NCBI GenBank assembly: GCA_965205685.1
Contig: OZ242174.1
Span: 992,001 to 1,056,000, forward strand
Direction of reading: 5' to 3'
Length of the DNA: 64,000 nt
From: WTFY01 sp965205685
Lineage (GTDB): Bacteria > Pseudomonadota > Gammaproteobacteria > UBA4575
Shown here one piece after another: positions 33,642-41,005 of this stretch. Under the pieces are notes generated by a model, which saw only the letters and a program-made list of their open reading frames with translations, did not search any database and had not been told where the DNA came from. A program made the translations under genes and the position numbers. Position 1 is the first letter of the stretch. Each line of letters opens with the position of its first letter.

Positions 33642-35422
33642 GCCAGCCTTCCAGCCTTCATAAGAACATCCTGGAAAACCTGTCCGATGGCGTGATCACG
33701 CTGGGTTTTGATGGCCGCATCCAGGACTTCAATGCTGCGGCTTCGGGCATGTTCGGGTTGCCCCCACAGGATGTAGTCGGCAAGACGCTGGCGGAGGTCT
33801 TCATCACCATCGAGGGCTTCGACGAGTTCACCGAGACGGTCCTGCAGGCAGTATCCAGCCGCTCCAAACAGAAGCGCAAGGTGCTCAACGTGCAGACCGC
33901 AGAAAAGAGCAGATTGCTCACGATCACGACCTCGCTTATGACCGCCACGAATGATGAGGGTGAGGAAAAGACGGTCGGCGTGATCGCCGTGTTCAGCGAC
34001 ATCACCGAGATTAAGGAGTTGCGCGAGTCCGAGCTACGCATGGCAGAAACCCTCGAAGAAAAACATGCTCAGCTACAGGACGCTTACCGCGAGATCGAGG
34101 CCAGCCGGGACGAGCTGAGGTGGACGCTGAAAAAGGTTTCGGCGACACGCATCGGTGCGACGATCCTGATCATTTCCCTGTTTCTCGGGGTGGGCCTGTG
34201 GACGTGGAGCACCTCAGGCTCGGACGACTGGGAGGGTGGCCGGTCAGCAGGCATGGAAATTGACAGTGATAAGGAGCTGCGCACGCTGGTTGTCCGGCCC
34301 GCGGAGTTCAGGACCGAGATCTCGCTCAAGGGCATGCTGCAGCCGTGGCGACTGGTGTCGGTCACAAGCCCGGTCGACAGCCGACTGGAGCGGGTTTATT
34401 TCGAGTACGGGCAGGAGGTGCTTGAGGGGGATGCGCTGATTGATCTGAATACGGAGGAACTGCTTGTCAAGCTGCAGGAGGCCCAGATTGAGTACGAAAC
34501 TGCCCACAAGGCCATCAAGGAGCTGGAGGACTGGGAGAACAGCACCGAGATGGCCTCCGAGCTCAGGTCGTTCAGCAAGACGAAAATGGAACTGGACAAG
34601 GCAAGGGCCGACCTGAAGACCTCCGAGTTCCTCGTACAGAAGGGTCTGATTCCGACCTCGCAGCACGAGGCCCAGGAGCAGCGTTACCAACGCCAATTGA
34701 TTGATTTAGAGGCCGCCAAGCAGAGCCTTGCAAGCACGCGGGCCCAGGGCGAGGGCCACCAGAAGAAAGTCGCCCAGCTGGAGTTTGAGAAGGCGAATAA
34801 AAACCTCAAGCTGGCCAAGAAGAACCTGCAGGTGACCAGCGTCACCGCACCGATTGCAGGGGCGATCCTGCCTTTGGAGGCGGGAGACGAAAGGCTGGCA
34901 GAGGGGCAGGCTGTGTCCCGAGGGGACGTGCTGCTGACGATCGCGGACTCCGGGAAGATGGTAGCCGTTGCCACGGTCGACGAGGTAGACGTGACGAAGA
35001 TCGAGGTCGGGCAGGCAGTCAGAATCTGGGGGGATGCTTTTTCCGACTTCATGATCCAGGGGACGGTCAGGCACGTGTCTCCGCAGTCCCAGCAGGCTCA
35101 GCAGGCCTCTCGAAGAGGCGCTCCCCCCCCCCGGTTCGAGGTGGTGATCGAACTGGAGGAGCTCAATGAGGAGAAGAAGGCACAGTTGAGGATTGGCATG
35201 TCGTGCCAGATCCGCATCGTCGTCTATCACAATCCCGAGGCTTTGATGGTGCCGGTCGGTGCCGTGCACACAGGGGGAGGCGCATATCTTGTGCACGTGC
35301 TGGACCCGGCCACGGGCGCTGCCGTGGAAAAGCAGGTACAGCTTGGCATGACCTCGCTGGATGCCGTCGAGGTGCTTACGGGCCTTGCCGTGGGCGACAT
35401 CGTGATCCTGCCTGAGAACTGA
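33638..35422 (+). CDS. PAS domain fused to HlyD/MacA-type periplasmic adaptor
   Basis: 594 residues. Residues 1-130 form a PAS domain (ILENLSDGVITLGFDGRIQD, FNAAASGMFG, then VFSDITEIKELRESE). A coiled coil follows (130-170), one membrane helix (about 173-192, IGATILIISLFLGVGLWTW) and a membrane-fusion/adaptor part with lipoyl and hairpin regions (SVTSPVDSRLERVYFEYGQ, TAPIAGAILPLEAGDE). The adaptor links the MacB-like pump to the TolC-like channel. A cytoplasmic PAS sensor on such a protein is unusual and suggests signal-gated export. A C10 tract near residue 495 makes the gene prone to frameshift. Confidence 0.87.
   Translation: MSQPSSLHKNILENLSDGVITLGFDGRIQDFNAAASGMFGLPPQDVVGKTLAEVFITIEGFDEFTETVLQAVSSRSKQKRKVLNVQTAEKSRLLTITTSLMTATNDEGEEKTVGVIAVFSDITEIKELRESELRMAETLEEKHAQLQDAYREIEASRDELRWTLKKVSATRIGATILIISLFLGVGLWTWSTSGSDDWEGGRSAGMEIDSDKELRTLVVRPAEFRTEISLKGMLQPWRLVSVTSPVDSRLERVYFEYGQEVLEGDALIDLNTEELLVKLQEAQIEYETAHKAIKELEDWENSTEMASELRSFSKTKMELDKARADLKTSEFLVQKGLIPTSQHEAQEQRYQRQLIDLEAAKQSLASTRAQGEGHQKKVAQLEFEKANKNLKLAKKNLQVTSVTAPIAGAILPLEAGDERLAEGQAVSRGDVLLTIADSGKMVAVATVDEVDVTKIEVGQAVRIWGDAFSDFMIQGTVRHVSPQSQQAQQASRRGAPPPRFEVVIELEELNEEKKAQLRIGMSCQIRIVVYHNPEALMVPVGAVHTGGGAYLVHVLDPATGAAVEKQVQLGMTSLDAVEVLTGLAVGDIVILPEN
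35123..35132 (+). repeat. C10 tract inside the PAS-adaptor coding sequence
   Basis: Ten consecutive C encode part of GAPPPR. With 10 C the frame is open to the end; 9 or 11 would cut the protein about 100 residues early and could uncouple the downstream ABC genes. Confidence 0.9.
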
Positions 35423-35424
35423 CC

Positions 35425-36093
35425 ATGCTGAAGCTGTTGGATATCAACAAGACGTTCATGCTGGGAGTCGAGGAGATCGAAGTATTGAAGGGAGTCAACC
35501 TCGAGGTCAGCCAGGGGGACCTGCTGTCCATCATGGGGTCCTCCGGCAGTGGTAAATCCACCCTGATGAACATCATCGGGCTGCTCGACAACCCCACGAA
35601 GGGCACCTACCTGTTTAACAGGAGCGATGTTTCTTCCCTGGACGATGATGCCCTGTCGGCGTTTCGCAACGAGCAGATTGGCTTCGTTTTCCAGGCGTTC
35701 AACCTGATGTCACAGATGACGGCTGAGGAGAACATCGGCGTACCGCTGGCTTACCGGGGTGTGGCCCCGAACAAGGCTCGCCAGCGCGCCCGCGCCATGC
35801 TTGGGAAGGTCGGGCTGGGTGAACGGGCCGATTACCTGCCGAACCGACTCTCGGGTGGCCAGAAGCAGCGGGTGGCCATTGCCCGGGCGCTGGTGGGCAA
35901 CCCGTCGGTCATCCTCGCAGATGAGCCCACCGGCGCACTGGACAGCACGACCGCACAGGAAGTGATGAAACTGCTCATTGAACTCAACGAGAAGGACGAC
36001 ATCACGATCGTCATTATCACCCACGACCCCAAGGTGGCCCGTCAGTGCGGGCGCCAGACGCACATCAGCGACGGAGTGCTGCGTGAAGACTAA
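35425..36093 (+). CDS. MacB/LolD-type ABC transporter ATPase
   Basis: 222 residues with every ABC motif: Walker A (GSSGSGKST, near residue 37), Q-loop (FVFQAFNLM), signature (LSGGQKQRVA, near 141), Walker B (VILADEPTGALD) and H-loop (IITHD). It energises the permease encoded just downstream. It begins 2 bases after the adaptor stop and overlaps the permease start by 11 bases. Confidence 0.93.
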   Translation: MLKLLDINKTFMLGVEEIEVLKGVNLEVSQGDLLSIMGSSGSGKSTLMNIIGLLDNPTKGTYLFNRSDVSSLDDDALSAFRNEQIGFVFQAFNLMSQMTAEENIGVPLAYRGVAPNKARQRARAMLGKVGLGERADYLPNRLSGGQKQRVAIARALVGNPSVILADEPTGALDSTTAQEVMKLLIELNEKDDITIVIITHDPKVARQCGRQTHISDGVLRED

Positions 36094-37267
36094 CGTCCTG
36101 GAAACTAACCTGCGCGAGGCGCTCAGGAGCCTCTACAAGGCGAGGATGCGCACCCTGCTGGCCCTGATCGGCATCATCATCGGTATCGGCTCGGTGATCT
36201 CCATGATCTCGCTGGGCGAGGTGGCCAAGGCCAAGTCTCGCAACGAATTTGAGGCGCTCGGCACCGATATCCTCGTCATCAAGGCCCGTGGTGAGAATTT
36301 GATGCAATACCAGGATGCACTCCGCCTGCAAGACGGTGTGCGCTCGCTTCGGGAGTTCGCGCTCAGGCTGACCATGCAGGGTAATTTCCGCCATGCGGGC
36401 ACTGACATTGGTAAGGGCGCCCTGCAGGGCGTGACGGCCTCCTTTGCCCAGGTGAACCGGCTGAACATGTCCACGGGGCGGTTCATCTCCGACCTCGATG
36501 CCGGGCGTTACTGGTGCGTGATCGGTGCTGATACTGCAGCGGCCATGCGCGAATCCGGCGCAGGACAACTGGTGGGCGAGACCATCGATGTGAACGGCTG
36601 GCTGTTCACTGTTGTGGGCGTGCTGGATCCCGTGGAGGAGAACTACTCACTGCCCTTCCAGGTCAAGGCAAACGAGTCCGTGTTCGTGCCAGCCACTACT
36701 ATGCTGCGCATCCGCTCTAACCTGCACGTAGACGCTATCGTCACACGCGTCGCAGCCGGGATCCATCCCGAGTCCGGCGCACAGGACGTACGAGCCTGGT
36801 TCAATAAGAGGTCACCCGAGCTTGAGATCAGGACCACGACGGCCCAGCAGCTGATTGCACAAATGGAGTCGCACATGAAACTCATAACCCTGCTGCTGGC
36901 CGCCATTGGCAGCATTTCGCTGATCGTCGGGGGTATTGGCGTGATGAACATCATGCTGGTCGCAGTCACGGAGCGGCGCCGGGAGATCGGCATTCGCCGC
37001 GCACTCGGGGCACGCCGCAGGGATATCCAGAGCCAGTTCCTGATTGAATCGGTGACCCTGACCGTGGTCGGCGGTATCCTCGGCATCGTGCTGGGCTCGA
37101 CCACCACGTGGATTATTTGCTTGTTCGCAAGCTGGAACTTCTTCGTGTCGATACCCGCATGCATTGCGGGCATAACCGTCTCGTCGATCGTGGGGGTTTT
37201 CTTCGGCTTTCAGCCTGCCTACAAGGCCGCCCGGCTCGACCCGGTCATTTGCCTGCAGGCGCAGTAA
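36083..37267 (+). CDS. MacB-type ABC permease
   Basis: 394 residues from GTG 36083 (after GTGCTGC, inside the ATPase end). One N-terminal helix (LLALIGIIIGIGSVISMISL), a large periplasmic domain, then three C-terminal helices in the MacB/FtsX layout with the conserved block GVMNIMLVAVTERRREIGIR. Together with the ATPase, the PAS-adaptor and the TolC-like protein it forms a complete MacAB-TolC-like exporter, which moves substrate from the periplasm out of the cell. Confidence 0.92.
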   Translation: MKTNVLETNLREALRSLYKARMRTLLALIGIIIGIGSVISMISLGEVAKAKSRNEFEALGTDILVIKARGENLMQYQDALRLQDGVRSLREFALRLTMQGNFRHAGTDIGKGALQGVTASFAQVNRLNMSTGRFISDLDAGRYWCVIGADTAAAMRESGAGQLVGETIDVNGWLFTVVGVLDPVEENYSLPFQVKANESVFVPATTMLRIRSNLHVDAIVTRVAAGIHPESGAQDVRAWFNKRSPELEIRTTTAQQLIAQMESHMKLITLLLAAIGSISLIVGGIGVMNIMLVAVTERRREIGIRRALGARRRDIQSQFLIESVTLTVVGGILGIVLGSTTTWIICLFASWNFFVSIPACIAGITVSSIVGVFFGFQPAYKAARLDPVICLQAQ

Positions 37268-37432
37268 GGAAGCACACCTCGAACACAGCGGCATATTGCC
37301 CGTGCCTTCCTAGCAGACACAGGCTGCTGTTGTGATGGACGTGGCTCTCCCCTAGGTTGAGTGCCAGGGAGGTAATACTGACACCCGCCTGATCATACCC
37401 CTTCCAATGTTGCACGGTTTTATTCGCAGGGC

Positions 37433-37771
37433 ATGGACAACTTGCCTAGGAACTGGGATGCCGCTGGCAGCATGTTTTGCGAAGCACTGGAAACGGCTTT
37501 GAAACACAAGTTTCCTGAAATCAAGGGCGCACTATACGAGCGGATCGAAAAAGCTGCAAAGCAACATAAGTTAATGCCAGATCTGGCAGACTGGGCACAC
37601 CAGATAAGGCTCGATGGCATAAATGCTGTACACGAGGAGAAACCATTCTCGAAGGAGGATGCGGAACGGCTAAGTACCTTTACACAATTAGTCATGCTCT
37701 ACTTGTTTACATTGCCCGGTATGTTGGAGCAAACACGGAACGTGTCACAGGACGATTCAGGCAATCAGTGA
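37433..37771 (+). CDS. DUF4145 (HEPN-like) protein, possibly 5'-truncated
   Basis: 112 residues with the DUF4145 signature: LPRNWDAAGSMFCEALE at the start, then HQIRLDGINAVHEEKPF, a HEPN-like R-N-H arrangement. Full-length members often carry an N-terminal zinc-binding part that is absent here, so this may be only the C-terminal domain. HEPN proteins act as nucleases in toxin or defence modules. No partner gene is adjacent. The gap 37268-37432 contains nothing else. Confidence 0.65.
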   Translation: MDNLPRNWDAAGSMFCEALETALKHKFPEIKGALYERIEKAAKQHKLMPDLADWAHQIRLDGINAVHEEKPFSKEDAERLSTFTQLVMLYLFTLPGMLEQTRNVSQDDSGNQ

Positions 37772-37890
37772 ACACAATACAATTGAAAATATAAAAATAC
37801 AATGGGAGTAACGCATAACTAATGTGCTCTTTTAAAACTCAAACTGGGATGTCAGATCTTGTGTAAAGCAGGGGATGGAAAGTTAGTTTG

Positions 37891-38175
37891 TTACAGAGTA
37901 AACCCATGTGTCTCAAACCGGATGGCGTGGATGTCATCGGTATCATGCGGCAGGTAACGTGTCCAGTAGCCGAAGTCCTTGAAATCACGGTGATAGCTGA
38001 CCAAAATGTCGTTGCGGCTGTCGTTTCCGGGCTCCGGGTCTGGTTTCGAATCTGGTTCCGGCTCCACAGGCGGCATCATCTCCGGAGGATCAGGCATTTC
38101 CGGCCCATCGGAAGAGCCGCCACCACTGCAAGCGATCAGCATGAATGCGAGGAGTGCGAGAAACAGCAGTTTCAT
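37891..38175 (-). pseudogene. Truncated TbpB-like lipoprotein
   Basis: 94 residues: a signal peptide with lipobox (MLIAC), a Gly/Ser run, a Pro/Glu spacer and a short end DFKDFGYWTRYLPHD. That end matches YLDFGYWVREDATQG in the lipoprotein at 39454-40554, which then continues for over 150 residues; here the barrel is missing. It could still be made as a short lipoprotein. It follows an autotransporter relic, in the same order as in the other cassettes. Confidence 0.65.
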
Positions 38176-38258
38176 GGGGAATCCTTTGTAATGCTTGAAG
38201 CAGGGGCAGCCAGCATCAAATAAGGCAGGAAATTTCGCTGACATCCCCGCAACACCTG

Positions 38259-38810
38259 TCAACGCATTTGCACGTGGAAGCTCCCTGAGGACTCCGCAGA
38301 GCCGGTGCCCAGCTCCTTTTTCGCAGACACTTGTGCATTGACCACCAGCGGGCCGATATCAAACGCCCTGCCGATTTCCACCCTGAGGCGGGTATCCGAC
38401 CGCGGGTAGCCAGTGTATGACCGGAAACCACGGTACGGGGGTTCGTATTGCTGAGGCTGTGTTCGAGATCCAGGTTGGCGTGAAAAGTGCGGGTCAGCAG
38501 GCGGATTCCAAACCCCACATCCTAGCGCCTCTCATCGCCAAAGGAAGCATGCGCGTTGACTGCATCGGTAAAGCTGTCAATGGTCACTCTCCTGTGCGTG
38601 AGCCAGGCACATGGGCTCCATGCCTGTTCGCTGCCCGCCTCGAGGTGGAGGACGTACCCCTTGGCATCGGCATTGGACTTAAGGCGACCCCGGGTGAGCG
38701 CGTCGATGGCGCAGGGATGCACGCAGCGCCAGTTGGCGGGTAAGACGGTGCTGTAACGCCGGCATTGATGGATATCCGGTCAGCATCGTAGCGTGGACCG
38801 AGTGTTCTGG
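38259..38810 (-). pseudogene. Autotransporter barrel relic, frameshifted
   Basis: Read on the minus strand, pieces of the shared barrel appear in different frames: QHRLTRQLALRAS, then TRGRLKSNADAKGYVLHLEA and TIDSFTDAVNAHASFGDERR, then FHANLDLEHSLSNTNPRTVV, and an end SGSFHVQMR with a stop. Passenger, linker and first strands are missing. Sequence identity with the other barrels is clearly lower, so it is an older relic. Confidence 0.7.
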
Positions 38811-38814
38811 GGGG

Positions 38815-39263
38815 TTGTTAGGTGATTTCAAGTTAAGTGGCATTCAATTCACGGGTCAACCGCCCAAACGCAAGGACGGCGGTATGCCAGCGGCTCCTTA
38901 CATGAGGCGAGTGCGTAAGACCCAGCGTATTGCGGAACCGCGAGACAAATTCAAGACCCGTCAAGAGAAACTCGAGTACCTGTCAAGCATAAACGGCCCG
39001 GTGCGTGCAGGATGCGATCAAGAGTTCGATGATCCTCGCTACTGAGAACTGGATCACGATGCCCAATGCTCCGTGGGCAGGCTTGATCACACGTCCAAAC
39101 GCATTCTTCTGTGCGGGCCGTGTAACAAGCTCAAAAGCGATGTATACACGTCAAAGGATTTCGTATGCAGAACAAAGCACTTGGCTACATGGCAGATGAT
39201 GAAAATTCCATGCTCCAGGAGATCAGAAAGCAGAAGGAGCGCAACCCCAAGTTGTTCGATTAG
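38815..39263 (+). pseudogene. Relic of a DNA methyltransferase C-terminus with HNH-type zinc segment
   Basis: Encodes VRKTQRIAEPRDKFKTRQEK, an in-frame TGA after FDDPRY, then ELDHDAQ and RILLCGPCNKLKS (HNH-like Cys-Pro-Cys motif), and after a frameshift MQNKALGYMADDEN to a TAG. This order resembles the C-terminal HNH extension of some adenine-type DNA methyltransferases, from memory of that family. The catalytic methylase part is absent. Both a stop and a frameshift show that it is dead. Confidence 0.55.
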
Positions 39264-39313
39264 TCTGCAATTCCGCAAAAGCCCCGTTAAAACCGGGCCG
39301 ATATACAGCAAGT

Positions 39314-39454
39314 CTACTCCCGACGCCGGGGCAATTTCAGAACAGTCTGCAGCCACTCGTACATGATCCCGACTTCTTCCCGGCTGATGATCAAGGTGCG
39401 CCCTTCGATGGTGAGGCGGTAGTCGTTTGTTTCCTCGTCGTACTTGATCTGCAT
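39314..39454 (-). CDS. 46-residue ORF coupled to lipoprotein
   Basis: The ATG shares its A with the TGA of the upstream lipoprotein (TGATG), a classic coupling arrangement. The product (MQIKYDEETNDYRLTIEGR at the start, an EEVGIMYEWLQ helix, a basic end) is small, soluble-looking and of good coding character. No family is recognised. It closes cassette 2. Bases 39264-39313 hold nothing else. Confidence 0.55.
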   Translation of the reverse strand: MQIKYDEETNDYRLTIEGRTLIISREEVGIMYEWLQTVLKLPRRRE

Positions 39455-40554
39455 CAGTTTTTAGTCACCCCGAACGCGCCTGCCACTCGCCCGTTGCTGA
39501 ATGATTTCTTGAAGCTGCCGCCCACGAACTCGGGGGCAGTGGGGTTTTGCTCAGTGCCCGTGTTGCCGAAGAAGTTCACGGACCATGAGCCCCCGCCATC
39601 GGTGGAACCGGTCTTGTAGGTCTCTGAGCTGATCTGGCCTGAGTCGTAGCCGATCTGGTTGAGGTTGACCGACCAACCGGAGTTGACGATGCTGCCTCCG
39701 CTATTCCTGAAGTCGGAGATGGTGCCGCCGATGGTAGTCATTGCACCCTTGCCTGCGAAGGTAGCGCTCAAGGACACACTCGCCCTGAACTGTCCGTGCT
39801 GGCGGTAGAGGCCGTTGATTTGTCGTGCGTACAGGCCTGTGGCTGAACCGGTGTAGGTGTAGGTGCCGCGCACGTCCTCGATGTCGTCTGCATCGACGTT
39901 GCCGTGGGCGATGGGCTGGAAGTGGTCGAAGCCCTGGGTTGCGTCTTCGCGGACCCAGTAGCCGAAGTCCAGGTATTCGCTGCCCTGGCGGCGGGTGTAG
40001 ACCACGAACGAGTCAACCAGGGTCCTGCCGGTGATGCCCCGATCATGGCCCGATGGCAGGGTAACCTGGTAGTGCGCACCTGACCAGCCCGGGATGGAGG
40101 CAACGCCTTGGGAGGTTCGCACCGGCGGGAGGTCGGTCGGGTCCTCGAATATGGCGGCGCCTGCCCTGAAGCGGTAGCCCTCTGCGGGCGTTTGTCTGCC
40201 CATCCTGCCACCGATTGCCGGGCCGTAGTACAGGTCTGCGAACTGTGCGGAGCGGCTAGCCCGGCTGGATGCGGGATTCTCCGTGGGTGGTGGCGGAGAG
40301 ACGCTTACAGGCGGTGGAGGGGGATCAGGCTCCGGTTCGGGTTCGGGCTCCGGGTCACGCGGCTCCGAGGGCGTTTCATCATCGGGCTGTTCCACTTCAG
40401 GTGAGTCCGGCATCTGTGGTTCTGGCATTTCCGGATCCGGCACTTCGGGTTCGGGCATCACCACCGGCGGTGGCTCGGGTGCATCGGAGGTTCCACCTCC
40501 GCCACCACAAGCGGTGAGCACGAGTACAAGGGGAACTAGCAAGAGCAGTTTCAT
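39454..40554 (-). CDS. TbpB-like surface lipoprotein
   Basis: 366 residues. Signal peptide MKLLLLVPLVLVLTAC with lipobox LTAC, a poly-Gly stretch and a long Pro/Glu stalk (residues 25-85), then a beta-rich domain. The end carries GTYTYTGSATGLYARQ, FVGGSFKKSFSNGRVAGAFG, the pattern of the handle/barrel domain of transferrin-binding protein B and other Slam-exported lipoproteins. It is probably surface exposed, perhaps a metal- or host-protein receptor; the ligand is unknown. Its first 18 codons and upstream DNA are identical to those of the different lipoprotein at 52174-53166. Confidence 0.8.
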   Translation of the reverse strand: MKLLLLVPLVLVLTACGGGGGTSDAPEPPPVVMPEPEVPDPEMPEPQMPDSPEVEQPDDETPSEPRDPEPEPEPEPDPPPPPVSVSPPPPTENPASSRASRSAQFADLYYGPAIGGRMGRQTPAEGYRFRAGAAIFEDPTDLPPVRTSQGVASIPGWSGAHYQVTLPSGHDRGITGRTLVDSFVVYTRRQGSEYLDFGYWVREDATQGFDHFQPIAHGNVDADDIEDVRGTYTYTGSATGLYARQINGLYRQHGQFRASVSLSATFAGKGAMTTIGGTISDFRNSGGSIVNSGWSVNLNQIGYDSGQISSETYKTGSTDGGGSWSVNFFGNTGTEQNPTAPEFVGGSFKKSFSNGRVAGAFGVTKN

Positions 40555-41005
40555 GTCAAGGCCCTCAGTGCATCTGCACGCTGAGGCTTCCCGCATACTC
40601 CGAGGAACCGGTGTACAGTTCTTCTTTTGCCGACACCTCGGCGTTGAGCACCAGAGGGCCGATTTCAAATGCCCTGCCGAGGCCCAGCTTCAGGCGGGTG
40701 TCCGAGCCACGGGTGTTCAGCGTGTGGCCTGATACGACGGTGCGCGTGTCCACGTCCTGCAGGCTGTGCTCGATGTCGAGACTGGTGTGAAAGGTGCCGA
40801 AATGCGGGCGAATTCCGAACCCCGCACCCCAGCGCCTCTCGTCGCTGAAGGAGACACGGGCTCCTACAGCATCCCTGAAGCTGTCGATCGACACCGCCCT
40901 GCGGGTGAGCCATGCACGTGGTGCCCAGTGTTCTTCGCTGCCGGCCTCCAGGCGCATGACGTAGCCCTCGGCATCTGCGCCGGACTTGAGCCGTCCCCGG
41001 GTGTC
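40502..41005 (-). repeat. 504-bp near-identical repeat, copy 1 (copy 2 at 53114-53617)
   Basis: Covers the last 145 codons of the autotransporter barrel, the 10-base gap and the first codons of the lipoprotein. I could see one difference between copies (C or T in the codon near 40608). Identity stops sharply at both ends, inside the barrel and inside the lipoprotein signal region. Confidence 0.9.
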
